Source: Brachycybe producta | Taxonomy: Eukaryota > Arthropoda > Diplopoda > Playtdesmida > Andrognathidae | Assembly: GCA_036925085.1 (NCBI GenBank) | Contig: JAUPFP010000002.1 | Span: 4,654,780-4,718,779, forward strand | Direction of reading: 5' to 3' | Length of the DNA stretch: 64,000 bases | Shown here: one piece after another, positions 20,901-32,381 of the stretch | How positions within the stretch are numbered: the stretch's first letter is position 1 | How the letters are laid out: each line of letters starts with the position of its first letter | The notes under the pieces: generated by a model | Told to the model about the DNA's origin: nothing | Seen by the model: only the letters and a program-made list of their open reading frames with translations | Database searches by the model: none | Position numbers and translations under genes: made by a program

Positions 20901-23851
20901 AATTGCATCAAAGCTGTTAATAGTACGGAATGGAGAGCCATACATATAGCGAATTTTGCGCCCGAAGTCGAGTCAGTAGTATTGTTTCATAGTGGGCAAA
21001 TGATAAAAGACTAAATCTCAAAACAGCTACATACTGTAGGTTACCTCAAATACATATGCAGGCGTTGCTACATAAACTTCATGTTATTATTCCTCGGCGA
21101 AACATTCTTGACCAAATGTCAATTTTCTTAGAAAAAAAAACTATAACTAAAAAGTGTACCAGTAGATGGATATACTTTTTAGTTATTTTTTTTACTAGTA
21201 GATGCCATACCATCTTAATATCTAGTACACACCTGATAATTTAAATGCATTTAAATAATAAACGTGTTCTACAGAGCCCCTCTGTGAAGGGCAAACAAAC
21301 AATATATCGAATTTCAATTTATTCAGTTAATAATCTCAAAATATTGATATAAACTATTGACAAAATATTAATTTAGTATTTCAATTTAAAATATTAATAA
21401 TTAAAAGTCAATTTTTCTTTGGTTCATGTCCTTAACTGGATTCCGTATAATTCATCTGAACACATTTAATTTGAATTCATTTCACTCATGTGTGCACAAG
21501 GTATCAGGAATTTTTTTAAAAAATATTGAAATTACTGGCATTTAATTGCCTATTAGGTGGAAGGGGGGGGGGCCAAGCACTACACAGCCACACATAGTCT
21601 AAAGGCCCTTCTTGGCTTAATGCGATCCTGGATGCAGCAATATGATGGACAAAAAAGGATGCTCAGAGCTTATCCCCACTACTTTTCTATAGCAGCTAGA
21701 CAGGTTTCATCATCATCCATGTGTTCAATCAATTGTATTAACGGCAGATGATTTCTAAACTACTTCGGAATGTGGCACGACTATCAGATTAAATGTGCTT
21801 TGGGAGTATTTGGCTTGACAAGGGGGGGGGGGGCTACTTTGAGCTTAGATTTGTAGTATTAAACAATGATATACTTAGGGGTAGACTCTATAAATGTTAC
21901 ATACACCAAATAATATTAATGAGCATGTTTCAATGTTTGAAGGAAAATTCTGATTTAGATTTTCCAAGTCTTGTTTGCCAAGCGTCACTATTGATGACAT
22001 GACCTGAAATTAGAAAGAATTTTCTTAATTTTTGTCTTGATTAAAATGTGACATAAATAACCTTCTGAAATTTCTCGTTGAAATTATGACATACCAAAAG
22101 TTTGTCAAAATAAGGTTTAAATAAAAATAAGTCTGTTGTGATGATTGTACAACTTGTAGACAAAATGAAATAATTCAACACAAACACTGCAAACTGCGTT
22201 TTGAATAGCTTTATTTATTTGCTAAATCAGTTTATCTACTAGCATCGACCATGAGGTTCATCAGAGGAATTGCCTGAGGTCGAAACCTGCAGAACAACAC
22301 CTTAGGTCGAACGCATATGACAGGCAATCGGTGGCTGGCAATGCCAGACATTTTAGCCGGTCAGAATGAACAGTATGGCTTCTTACAGGGCAACGCACAC
22401 AGGCGACTAAATAGACGGACCAGACAAAAAAGGCGGGACATGTTCCATTTTTCCCCACCGACCCGATTGTCGGCGGTGGGATTGAGATCCTGTAACTCGA
22501 TCGGCCGTGGACGCGCACACGAACTACTGATTAGTCGAGTGGTTTTTAGTGTTTACATAGGTTCTGGGTTCGGTGCGCATGCATGATGGCAGGCATCCAC
22601 GCACAAGCACAACCACCGACAAACTGACAGTCGTATATGCTTGCGTTTTGTCGGTCGCAGACATTTGACAAGTCTTTTGGTCGTGTGTGCTGACCTTACT
22701 ACAATTTAGTCCGTCACGGACTGTCTGTCGTCTGCACTCGCCGTTTGTCTATAATACCAATTTTTTGTGAGAAGTCTTAAGTTTTTTTTTTTTTTGTGAA
22801 GTTTCGAAGTCTTAATTGTCATGATTTTAATGAGAAATTTCGGAAGGTATTAGTCCCTTTTAAATGTTTTTACCTTGTCATTAAGATTTGAGCAATATAA
22901 CGTTGTTATTATCATCATAAATGCGTTTAGGCTGGTTAAAAAAACCACAATTTGTGACGACAGAAATCTCGATATGTTGTGTTGCGGATAAAACACAATC
23001 GATCCAATGATTGTCGTAAACAGCATAAGTATAAATGGCGCGAACAGTTTGTTAGCCAATTTGACCAACGAGCATAGTTCGCGATGATGCTGTTGGCGAT
23101 CGCAAAGTCTGTCGTAGTTGCTGCTTTCGTTGCTCAAGTAAGCATCGAAACAGGTACTCAGCAATTTGCAGACAAAAATAATAAAAAACGCATAGCAAAA
23201 TAAGAAGGATTTTGAAGTTGCAACTGCGGCAAGTAACGTAGCTTCAATAATGACGTCCGAAATGGTTGATTTGCCAACAACGTTGTTGTTGTAAATCATG
23301 TCTACACCGTACAATATTGTAGAAAACACGTTCAATGTTAAGAGAACGACGACAAATGTTTTGTCGTATCTTTTCGCGGTACGAATCAAACGACGACGTT
23401 TGTTTTCTCGACGAATGTTGTCTACTTTGTTCGCAATATTTGTCAGCAAAGACTGATGCTGTTTGATGGTCATACAAGTGTTCGTTAGACTTATGGGAAC
23501 TATAATCATTGACAAGAATACCGTACCATAGGTGCAAATATCTCGTATCTTTTGAAGTGGTTCATATTTCGGTAGAATAATTTGTATTTCTATTATTCTA
23601 TACATGCTTACTATTATTCCCAATGTTATGATGGTTACCACTTGCGAGTATATCAAAGAAGAAGGTATTTTTGGATTTGGTTTCATGCATATGCCGTAAA
23701 AGCGAAAGGTTGCAATCAGTCCGTTGAAGGTGTCGTAGGTTTGAACTCGAGCGAACTTCTTTTCGGCGTTCGAATCAGGAATGTCGATGTCGTTGTTGGT
23801 TATTTTAGAAGGGAAAGGGTTTTCTAACCACGGGTTAATCTGAGTAATCAT
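17993..23851 (-). CDS. Gustatory-receptor-like 7TM protein, Gr4 (complete)
   Basis: Four exons: 23851-22874, 22003-21905, 20877-20776 and 18052-17993, all phase 0, giving 412 residues. Exon 1 shows the family core (CDRQQHHRELCSLVKLANKL, then GSIVFYPQ) and ends SNLNDK. Exon 2 starts VMSS like that of Gr3 but is 33 rather than 25 codons. I placed its donor at a GTATGT, which is the least certain splice site. Exon 3 ends NFFPITKNLLLT and exon 4 reads VFGTALTYGIVFQN. Intron 3 is 2.7 kb and holds a full minisatellite element, a hAT-like MITE and a promoter-like MITE. AATAAA (complement of 17960-17965) lies 27 bp past the stop. It is the most divergent of the four. Confidence 0.83.
18150..18302. 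mobile_element. hAT-like MITE (CAGNGGTGTAGCTA ends)
   Basis: Left CAGGGGTGTAGCTAGG and right TAGCTACACCACTG are inverted repeats of a type common in hAT elements. The 153-bp interior is G-rich. Lies in Gr4 intron 3. Confidence 0.7.
18486..18737. mobile_element. MITE with internal promoter-like tandem repeat
   Basis: Near-perfect inverted ends of about 70 bp (starting AGAAATCGGGACAAACAG) surround two 67-bp tandem units. Each unit has an ATTGG (inverted CCAAT box), TGACGTCA (CRE; 18562-18569 and 18629-18636) and CCGCCC (GC box). The inverted ends also contain a GC box. Lies in Gr4 intron 3. Confidence 0.75.
19063..20574 (-). mobile_element. Minisatellite-bearing element, copy 3 (full, inverted)
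   Basis: The longest copy, reading right to left: terminal hairpin at 20540-20570, (GT)n near 20485, unique part, minisatellite at 19144-19922, and end at the complement of AATCCCTTGT. It fills much of Gr4 intron 3, on the same strand as the gene. Confidence 0.75.
19144..19922. repeat. 30-bp minisatellite, 779 bp of unbroken alternating purine-pyrimidine (26 units)
   Basis: Twenty-six 30-bp units (ACGTGTGCGC, ATGTGTACGC, ACATGTACAC). Every step alternates purine and pyrimidine. Ten consecutive units (19351-19630) carry ACGCGTGCGC instead of ACGTGTGCGC. The GTATGC variant recurs exactly 120 bp apart (19391, 19511). Because 30 is divisible by 3 and the units contain no stop codon, long open frames occur on both strands. 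They are not genes. Confidence 0.95.
21219..21503 (+). mobile_element. TACCTAGTACACACC MITE, copy 4
   Basis: TATCTAGTACACACCTGATA at left, TGTGCACAAGGTA at right. The interior matches the family with a short internal deletion. Lies in Gr4 intron 2. Confidence 0.7.
22199..22760. other. GC-richer non-coding block in Gr4 intron 1
   Basis: Base composition differs from the AT-rich surroundings, with recurring GTCGGT/ACCGAC words. No coding family, terminal repeat or splice structure recognised. Possibly an old mobile element. Confidence 0.35.
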
Positions 23852-24203
23852 TTTTCTTCTTCTTCTTCTTCTTATGATTTTCTTTTTGATTTTTCTTGAT
23901 TGCTAGTCGCTTAAAGTCGTATCTTTTATGTTCACGAAGTTGAATTTTCGTATTCGTTTCACAGTTTACCACATTATTAATAGGAAGTAAGTGCTCTCAA
24001 TAACGATTTCGCGAATTGCATGTACATTTTGAGGTTTTAAGAGCTCGATTGTATTGGGTGAAATGGACATTGTAAATATTATTTTATTTGCTCATTTAGG
24101 TATAGAAGGAACTTACTTATCCCCTAATGAATTAATATTCTTAATCGTGTTTAATGTTGCAATATTACAATTCAAACAGTTACCTCACACTTTAATTTCA
24201 ATT

Positions 24204-24290
24204 AGAGTAAAACCTCGTTAGAACGTTGCTATTGGAGACAGGAGAAATGCAAGTTATAACCGGGAAAGTTTACTGGAGAAAGTTTGACCA
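24204..24290 (+). mobile_element. pogo/Tigger-like terminal fragment
   Basis: AGTAAAACCTCGTTAGAACG resembles the terminal repeat of pogo/Tigger elements. No matching opposite end was found nearby. Confidence 0.35.
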
Positions 24291-24897
24291 GTGGCACAAC
24301 AACAAGGAGGAGGATGGGGAGAAAGTTATAATCTCCGGGCGCCAACAAACAGGAGCGCCAAACGTTTAGAAATTAAAAAAAAAGACTTATAAATTTTGAA
24401 ATTTTACTTTTTTTCCATTATTTTCCCTATTGCACATTAATTTAGAAGTTTTCATGTATTGTACATATTACTCACACCTAGTAAACCCGTCGTGCAATTT
24501 GCAAAATTTATAAAAAGTTGTAGGCTGTGCTATAAGCAATGCCTACTAAAGAGACTACTCAAATGTGTGTGAGTAGCCTGCAGGGAGGTAAGGGGCGTTC
24601 ACAGTAATGTAGTCTCCGGGCACACAATTCCTAGTTGCGGCACTGAGTTTATAACTAGGAAAACAGTATACACAGAAGGTATTCCCAAATCATGAGGTAA
24701 TTCATTAAGTTAAACCATATCTCATTTACGTTACATGTCAAGACTGCATGAGAGCACGGGCTTATTGTAAGAGTGCACATTTAATTTTAATTTATGATTA
24801 ATTATCTCACTTTTTTTACTTTTGAAAGAAAAAAAGCAAATTATGGATTTTTCACATCCTGTTTGAACTTAAATCTGTTTGACTACTTGGATGAGAT

Positions 24898-25020
24898 CAG
24901 TGCCGGCCGTCTTACGAAGTATTGGGGCCCTTGGCTAAATGTAAAATGGGGGCCCCCACCGGCTCATAAACATCAGCCACTTACTTTTATGCCCCATGGC
25001 CTCCATTTCTGGTATTCCAA
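24898..25020 (+). mobile_element. hAT-like MITE end fragment
   Basis: CAGTGCCGGCCGTCTTACGA resembles the end of the MITE at 8067-8345 and is followed by a GGGGCCC-rich body. The right end was not found. Confidence 0.4.
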
Positions 25021-25030
25021 GTCATTATAA

Positions 25031-26552
25031 GTAGGGATGGGCCATTCAAATCTTCGAATCCCGCGAATCCTGAAAAATATTCGAGATTCGAAAACTCGAA
25101 TCTTCACCCTTTTTTCGTCTTTCGAATTTTTCGAATCCTAACGTTAAAAAAAACTGTTAAAAACTTTAGTAAAATTAGTTTTAACTCCATTGATGGCCAA
25201 CAGAAGAGTTCACTAACAAAAAAAAACGGGTGGGGCTGTGTCGGGGCACACGGCCGTTGGTTTTAGCATGAAACGTCAAGCGGCGGCAGTCCGTTCGGCT
25301 TTGGGGGATAACGAAATCCGTTTGAGCGCGACAGCGTTGGGATTTTATTGGCATCTATCGACTTGCTACAAGTACTACATAAGCGAAATTCCCCTACATT
25401 TTTGCCGGGGAATTTTGTCTGAAGGAAAGAAATGTTTCGAGCTTTCACCTTCTTTAAATTTCTCTCGAACCAAAGTCGATCACAAACGCTGCAAGATAGA
25501 CCAAACAGATTGGCTTCGAATATCGTTTTGAAGCGTTTGTCCGCTGAACGCCAATGATTTTGCATTGCATCACTTCGACTGATGTTCATATCCCTCAGTT
25601 CAGTGACGGATTCAACAGATGTATGGGTTGTATCTTCATTCGTTACGTCCATTGGTACAGCAGCAGTAGAGGTGCTCGCGGTGTCGGCGGCAGAGGTAGA
25701 GGTGCTCGCGGAGTTGGCGGCAGCAGTAAAGGTTCTCGCAGAGTCGGCGTCGTTTACTAAGCATGCCTTGGCAGCTTTGAGACGCTCCTGAAACCGCCTC
25801 GCTCGCTCGGCGCCGGACATTGGGGTACCTATGCGTGGCCCATAACCCCCTCTTTCCCACGATAGCCGTGATTTATATTTCTTGCTGGCTCTTGCACGGG
25901 CTGAGGCCGACATATTGAATTTTTATATTTTTTTTTACACTTCCTGGTTATTTTTAACTATAAATATTGTCCTAATTACACTTATTTTTATTTGAATCGA
26001 TTGGTCTAAATAAACTCTATAAACACACGAAAGAATCACCGCGCTATCACGTGTGAGTCGTGAGTTACACTGAATAGAAAGGAGCGAGAGCGCCGGTTTC
26101 GGTCATTCTACGCAGTGCCCCTCCCCCGCCGCCCCTCCCGGCCGCGACGCAAACTCAAGGTCATAACAGCGAGCTGACTATATAAGCTAAATAATGACAC
26201 TGGATTCATGTTTCTAAGACTAATAGTTTTGTAATTATTAAGGTAAGACGATATAGACCTTTTCGTTACGGTCCACTTTTCTGACCTGGTACCCGTATGT
26301 TTCGGTGTGATTTTAAAGACGTTTCACGTAAAAAAAACCGGCGATTGTTGCAACCCGGATCACCTTGTGGCGACCCTGAGTGCCGCCACGCTTGTTTTTT
26401 TATTATTAATAATTTAATATTTAATATAATTTAATTTATTTGTATTTTCTTAATGAATAATAGAGGATTCTTACATCAAGGATTCGAGGGATTCGAGAAC
26501 CTTTTAGGATTCGCATACGGATTCGAGAAAATTTAGGATTCGTCCCACTTCT
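25031..26552 (-). mobile_element. CGAATCCT hAT-like element, long copy carrying a Helitron-type ORF fragment
   Basis: Imperfect inverted ends (GTAGGGATGGGCCATTC at left; AGAAGTGGGACGAATCCT on the minus strand at right). Flanked by CATTATAA (25023-25030) and AATTATAA (26553-26560), a likely 8-bp target duplication as in hAT elements. The outer parts match the 393-bp copy at 30497-30889. The middle (about 25225-26330) is extra and holds the fragment at 25263-25913. Confidence 0.65.
25263..25913 (-). pseudogene. Helitron-type polyprotein N-terminal fragment
   Basis: 216 codons, intact from Met to stop, GC-richer than its surroundings. Residues 32-45 (MSGAERARRFQERL) match the basic motif that opens many Helitron proteins. 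Residues 50-95 are a Ser/Thr/Ala low-complexity tract. The C-terminal part has paired CxxC motifs (CSVC, CSTC) and then KIPTLSRSNGFRYPPKP...LPPLD, which in Helitron proteins leads into the helicase-like domain. The frame stops right there, so Rep and helicase domains are missing. I read it as a captured or truncated 5' piece. A domesticated short protein is possible but unsupported. Confidence 0.6.
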
Positions 26553-26629
26553 AATTATAAGTTATAATATTATAATAGATCTATTTATGATGATATCTAG
26601 GGGGTACGGTGACTTATGGCCCACGCTGT

Positions 26630-26815
26630 ACATTAATATTGTATTGTTGAAATGCTTGTGGTCGCTGTAAACGATGAATCAACTGTGAACAAGAACATGC
26701 TCGTTCTGATATGGACGCAACGTGAGCATTTCAACGGGAATGCGAGCAAACATCGGCGAGCACGAACAAATGTTTGCTCTTGCTCGCTCTTTTAGTGAAT
26801 AGCTGGGCTTTAAAT
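26630..26815. mobile_element. AGCGAGCAAG element, half copy
   Basis: Matches the right half of 29575-29945 (TTGTATTGTTGAAATGC, GTAAACGATGAATCAACTG) and ends with GCTCTTGCTCGCTCTTTTAG. Confidence 0.6.
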
Positions 26816-26831
26816 TTGAAGAAGAAGTTTT

Positions 26832-26905
26832 TCTTTGCTGGAATCCCCTGCTCAGAGGGTTCAAGTTGAAGTTTCAAAGTACCAAGTTATGTTTCTTGAA
26901 CTTGA
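26832..26905 (-). repeat. GAACCC-hairpin repeat, single end
   Basis: On the minus strand: AACTTGAACCCTCTGAGCAG then GGGATTCCAGC. Same sequence as the inverted ends of the foldback elements at 50885, 53646 and 55055. Confidence 0.6.
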
Positions 26906-27091
26906 GCCTTTAAGTTTCTTCTCTTCTAGAATTTATTTGTTTGTAATTCAATATAACACTTTAATCTGTAATATCCAAACACTTAAATTAAACGTTGTAC
27001 AAATAGAATTCATCTGAAATACGAAAACAAAAAAATCAATCTAAAATGCAATAGGCCAACTGAAAACAAACCAAAAAAAAATGTTTCGTTA

Positions 27092-30000
27092 TTATTTACT
27101 CTCTGATGGCAATTCTGCCTTACTAAAAATGATTGTATGAACTGCAACTAGAAATCCGTTAATGTAAGAACACGTAATGTGAATTCCGTCCGTTTCGGAT
27201 GGACCCATGAGTTCGGTGTAACGTTTATAAGATCCGATGGATCCGAAAGTGAGTCGTAAGATGTAGCCCGTGTGGCGTCGTATCAAATACGGATGTTCCA
27301 CGGTGACTTCCACTTTCTCGTCCCAGTGTACTTTCTTCGAAAAGCGTCTTTCGACGAGAGGTTCGCAATCGGCGCTACACAGTTGAAGAAGAAGATTCTC
27401 TTGATAAACCGTGGCTCCGGTGGTGGCATTCTCCGATGACGACGAAGAACTCTGTTCGATATCTTGCTGTTGTTGTACGATTGGCACGATGTCGGTGGTA
27501 GCGATCGGAGGTATCAAAGTTGTCGGTGTCAGCGAAGTGTTATTTACTTGACTGTTGAAAACGACACCGTGAAAAAAGATATCTCGATCGACAAATAGCC
27601 GCAGTTCGGTTATGACCGGAGATTGTGCCAATCGTACGTGAACTTCGGGACATGAAGGATAGCTCAGAGCGCAGTAGTATCTGGTTCTACAGCGATGACG
27701 TTTGGCCGGATTTACTTGTAGGCCGCCTAGAGTTGCCGGCAGCGGTTTTACTCCTGGCATCGATATGTTCATGAGTATTGCTAGCATTTCTTCGTCGCTG
27801 AAGATTCCCGAAACTCCGGGACCACTAGTAAACTCTGCCGGTGTCATTGCAAAAAACCGTACCAAGAATAGAATGTCTCCCAAAAGAACTCTAATGCTAG
27901 ATGGTGTTGGTTCGATCTCTTGTCGAAGACATTCTTGACCTGCCCATGCGACAACGGCATCGAACACTACTTTTTCGGAGTGAATCGTCATTTCTTGTTG
28001 TGCAAGGATGATACGCAACGTATCTGTGGACACATCTACAAAGTCTGAACTTGTTAAAACTTCTTCTGTGTGAGTCTTAAAGACCTGGACGCATTTGTCC
28101 TTTAAGAACGGTACGTCGAAGAGTTTAGCAAACTCGAAAGCTCGACATGCATTTCCCGGAGAAAGATCCTTCCAGATGAATTGTGTGCACTGTCGGACCA
28201 ACTGAGGAAGCATGTACTTTTTGCCAGCATAACAGAGCTCTACGGCCTTGTCTACGGCCTGTAAACTGATTTCATCGGTGTAAATATACCTGCAATAACA
28301 TACGGAACTTATGTTTAGTATATTTATTTAGTATTTTTTTTTTCAGTGATTTTTCTCCCTCACAAGAGTAATGCCTGGAAGGCTTCTGGATGGATGTCTG
28401 GAATTTGAATGGGTTGTTCTGTGTTTTCTGCCATTCCTCCGTAAAGCATTGCTTCGAACACTGGACTTGCCATTGCCAAAATGAGTTTGTGAGCTACATG
28501 GAAAAATTGGTATGTTATTATTGCTAGTATGATAATCATGTGATGGCTCATAACTTCATAAATAACTTTCTTATTATGTTTCAGGCAGTAGTGATTTAGG
28601 ACAGTGGTCTCCAAACTGGGGTGCGCGAGATCCACATTCAATTGATGTTTATTCAACTTAATTGAATAATTGTGCGAGTAATTTACACACAAAAAAACAG
28701 CAAAATAACTTACGAATGTGGAGAGAATTTTGCATGGCTGTGAAGTAATCGGTTAAGAAATTAAAAATTACATTTAAATACTTATTTATTTATTCTGGAG
28801 TGATGCGTGATACGTTAGTTTAGCAATTAGCAGTGCGCGACCAAAACAGTTTGGAGACAACTGGTTTAAAAAGTTGATGTAAACAATTTTTAGAAGCAAT
28901 TTAAATGTTTCAGATAATGTATTAATCAACCAATGGCTAAGATAGGGTGTACGATGCAAAAAATCATTTTGCTGTACTGCAACTTGAGCTACTGCCTCTC
29001 TGCCACAGGCCTCCATAGCTGTTTCCTGAGTAACTTTGCAGCTGAAACTAAATTATAGATGCTTTTCAACAAGTGAGTGGAAGATTGAAAAAGATAAGTT
29101 CCAAGCTTTTCAGCTTTTTGCTTGAATGTTTTTTTTTAATTCAAGCAAACAATTATTATATATATAATATCCCAGATCTCTGTGTGTGTGTGTGTGGAGT
29201 AACAAAACTATTGAAGCACGTCGGAAAGTGTAGAAGGGGGGGGAAAGAGAGAGAGAAAAGTGGGAGGGGGTGAGGGGAAAAGGTTGGAAAGTGTAGAAGG
29301 GGGGGAGAGAGAGAGAAAAGTGGGAGGGGGTGACTGAAATTGAAATGAAAGGAGTAAAAAAAGGAAAAAACGACGCGCATGCGCACAATTGCCTGTGAAT
29401 TTTGCTCTCGTCATTTATGACGGGTTACCCCACTAGTTTCATTATGTTATGCTTTTTTAGAAGTTTGCCCCCACATATCTTGGTCCTCTTCCATAATAGT
29501 AATTTCCTGTGGATTCTCCTATAGGTCCTCATCCATTTTGTGGCTGAAGGTCATGCTTAGCAAACGTGATCATTTTAAGGATGGGGTATTCACCAAACGA
29601 GCGAGCAAGAACGAACCAGGGCGAGATATCATTCTCACTCAAAAATCGTCTGGTGAGTACTGGTTAGCGAGCGAGCAAACATTCGCTCGCTCGAGTTCAA
29701 AAATGATCGGGTGGATGGCGAGTACATCAAAGAAAAGACTCGTTTAGTATGGACGGAGATTATTGTATTGTTGAAATGCCTGTGGTGGCAGTGAGGTTCA
29801 AGTGCTCGCTGTAAACGATAGATCAACTGCGAACAAGAACGTATTCGCTCTGGTATAGCCGCATGGTGAGCATTTTAAGGGAATATGAGAAAACATCTGC
29901 GAGCATTTGCAAATGTTCGCTCTTTTGGCGACTACCCTCCCGACCAAATTTTCAACCTAAAGCATGTCTGCTACCGATCTCACGCTAGCGTTTAGCTTGC

Positions 30001-30296
30001 TGTTTCTCACAAACCTTACATGCACTTGCAAAAAAAAACCATGTAGTTAGTTTAAATACCTATTTATGGGATCTAGCGAAGTTTATATTAAAATAACTCA
30101 TTTGATAGCCACTCGACAGTGTACGAGTCCAATTGTGACTTTTGATAGAAAAATATGTACTACCTTTGAATGTTTGAATGGGTTCTTGGCCAACTATGAA
30201 TTGGACATCACTTCTCCAGCAGCTTTTCAGTAGAAATGCTCCTCTTTGTACAAGTTTCCCCATACATGTTTGCCAGTCGTATTCAGTTGCCATCAT
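27092..30296 (-). CDS. BTB-BACK-PHR domain protein (BTBD1/2/3/6-like), probable Cullin-3 adaptor
   Basis: Three exons: 30296-30164, 28493-28364 and 28289-27092 (introns phase 1 and phase 2), giving 486 residues. A TAA directly before the first ATG in frame fixes the start. Residues 1-30 include the DWQ...L segment seen before the BTB fold. BTB runs from about residue 29 (SDVQFIVGQ, AHKLILAMASPVFEAML, FQALLLYIYTDE) to 125. BACK follows at about 130-240 (NACRAFEFAKLFDVP, SSDFVDVS, VVAWAGQEC). A PHR-like region covers 285 to the end, interrupted by a Gln/Ser-rich loop at about 357-375. BTB-BACK proteins usually recruit substrates to Cullin-3 ubiquitin ligases (family knowledge). The PHR part is divergent, so a specific orthologue is not claimed. 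Intron 1 contains a hAT MITE and two other elements. Confidence 0.85.
28602..28863. mobile_element. hAT-like MITE (CAGTGGTCTCCAAACT ends)
   Basis: CAGTGGTCTCCAAACT at left and AGTTTGGAGACAACTG at right are inverted repeats, each followed by a GTGCGCGA-type word. This end type is widespread in animal hAT elements. 262 bp, inside intron 1 of the BTB gene. Confidence 0.7.
29155..29436 (-). mobile_element. GGGGTAACC element, copy 3 (inverted)
   Basis: On the minus strand: CTAGTGGGGTAACCCGTCAT, then the pyrimidine-rich middle, then (CA)n. Same order as 1749-2181. Lies in the BTB gene intron. Confidence 0.7.
29575..29945. mobile_element. AGCGAGCAAG element, full copy
   Basis: Inverted ends: GGGGTATTCACCAAACGAGC at left, with GGGTAGTCGCCAAAAGAGCG on the minus strand at right. 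371 bp, non-coding, in the BTB gene intron. Confidence 0.65.
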
Positions 30297-30496
30297 TTAA
30301 ATCTGATTTTAAAGACTAAATTCATTACAAAAGAAAAATATTACTGATTTTATTACATTTTCATATTGAATTGTATAACTTGAGATTCACATATGAGCAG
30401 CTTTTTTTTTTCAAAACTTAAGAAGTCCAGACTGTGCAGTTACATGTAAAGAGATGGAAAACCTGATTTTGGAGTGGCTTCTACTGTGGGTTTTTT

Positions 30497-30889
30497 AGAG
30501 GTGGAGCGAATCCTAAATTTTCTCGAATCTGAAACCTTAAAAGGTTCTCGAACCCCTCGGATCTCCCAAATCTGGAATCCTTTGTATAAGAATTCTATAT
30601 TATTCATTATGAAAATACAAATAAATGAAATAATATTAAATTAGTAATAATAAAAAAACAGTGTGACATTCAGGGTTGCCACAAGGTGATATTGGTGATC
30701 CGGGTGCCACCGAAATTGCAACAATCGCCGGTTTTTCGTATTGGGAGTCAATGGAGTTATAACTAATTTTACCAAAGTTTTTAATAGTTTTTTTAGGTTA
30801 GGATTCGAAATACGAAAAAAGCGCGAAGATTCGAGTTTTCCAATCTCGAATATTTTTCAAGATTCGAGGATTCGAATGTCCCATTCCTA
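30497..30889 (+). mobile_element. CGAATCCT hAT-like element, short copy
   Basis: 393 bp. Starts AGAGGTGGAGCGAATCCT and ends GGATTCGAATGTCCCATTCC. Flanked by T-rich 8-mers GGTTTTTT / GTTTTTTT, consistent with an 8-bp duplication in a poly(T) site. It lacks the middle of the long copy. Confidence 0.65.
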
Positions 30890-30899
30890 GTTTTTTTTT

Positions 30900-31560
30900 T
30901 GTACTTCGGAAAAAAAATACAGATGTCGATTCAGTTCTGAAAACTGTTTACAAAGTTGCAATAAAATAGGTTTGGACAAAATATGGACATACTGAGTTTT
31001 GAAAAAAAAAAAGCTCCACACACAAACGAATTAGGTGAGATCATTGGTACAATATTTGCATTTGAAAAATTTCTCTGCAAGCAGTCATACTGTATATGGA
31101 GGCTTGTGGCAAAGCGGAAAAGAGAGTACGAATGTAGCATATAAAATGAATTTTTAAAGCTGAAAAATATAAAAATAGCAAGTATCTCAATATGTCTTCA
31201 TGCAGCTGACAACATTTAAGATGCAGGTTTTAGAAAAAACTATAATTGCCCCCCAAAACAATTTTGTTTTTCGTGCATCCACGAATTCCACATTTCATGT
31301 AATAGGATGGCAAATTTTCAGTGTAACAGTTTTAAATGTAAGGTTAGTCTTTCATATTTTGGTTGTGTTTGGGTGCATGATTTTAGAATACATTGCAGAG
31401 GCGAGGTGGCCAAAGGGCAGCTCGAGCAAATGCTAGAAGGGCCGGGATTCCATTGGGACGATTGTTCTTTTTTTCAAAAAATATTACCAATCCAGTATAG
31501 AATGCCAGGGATAAATTATTTTCCCAGCACGCCTTTAGTAAATTGAAAATACATGTAGTT
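30900..31560. other. No gene recognised
   Basis: Poly(A/T)-rich with short open frames only. No splice-supported coding segment. Confidence 0.4.
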
Positions 31561-32095
31561 TACTTGACACAAGTTTCAACACAAGGTACACACATAACAC
31601 GAGTACACACAGTAAACACAGTTACAAACACAGCAGCACAAAAGAGAACACACAAGAATGTCACGAAGCAAAAAAGGAAATAACGAATGCAGCACACAGG
31701 AAACAGCTACAAACACAAAAGTATAAGTGCACCACTTACAAACATAGCAACACACGGGTGACACTAACAAAAGAGCAGCACATACTTAACATGTACGAGC
31801 ACCGCAGCACAGAATAAACACCGATAAACACAGAAGCGCAGAGGGAAAATACCTACAAACACAGCAGCACATAGGAAATACCTACAAACACAAGCTGCAC
31901 ACAAGGTATACCTAGAAATACAGCAGAACACAATGAATAATTACAAACACAGCAGAAGAAATGGCCATCTACAAATACAAACAGCACACACTGAACACCT
32001 AGGTAACAGACAATAACATTAGCTTAGAAGAAACACCCACAAAGCACAGCAACAGCAGCAGCAGCACACATACATACATACATACATACCTATCA
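31560..32095 (+). repeat. Degenerate ACACAGCAGCACA repeat tract
   Basis: About 530 bp of irregular CACA/ACAGCAGC words with almost no T, ending in a (CAG)n run and (CATA)n near 32055-32087. One strand is strongly purine/cytosine-biased. Confidence 0.75.
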
Positions 32096-32381
32096 AAAGA
32101 CAATCAAAATGCTACTAAACCAAATGGAAACAACATGATGCCAATGCAGATTGATGGTTTCTGCCAATTTTTTGTTGTTGTAGTGTGCCAATCTAAAGTT
32201 AGGTTATTGTTGATTTCGTAAACTGAGATTCACGTCATTTAGTGGACAAAATCCTCCTTTTAAGAAACCACATCCTTTTCACTATGGTTGCTGATTAAGC
32301 ACATTTTATCTGCACTGTTATGATTTTGCTTCTAGTTTGTGTTCCACTTGATATGTGACGTGGTTTGCAGTCTAAATGCGG

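Noticed and set aside
29073..29414. Ser/Pro/Phe-rich open frames in the pyrimidine-rich element
   Set aside because: Simple-sequence translations occurring in three frames of a repeat that also lies at 1749-2181.
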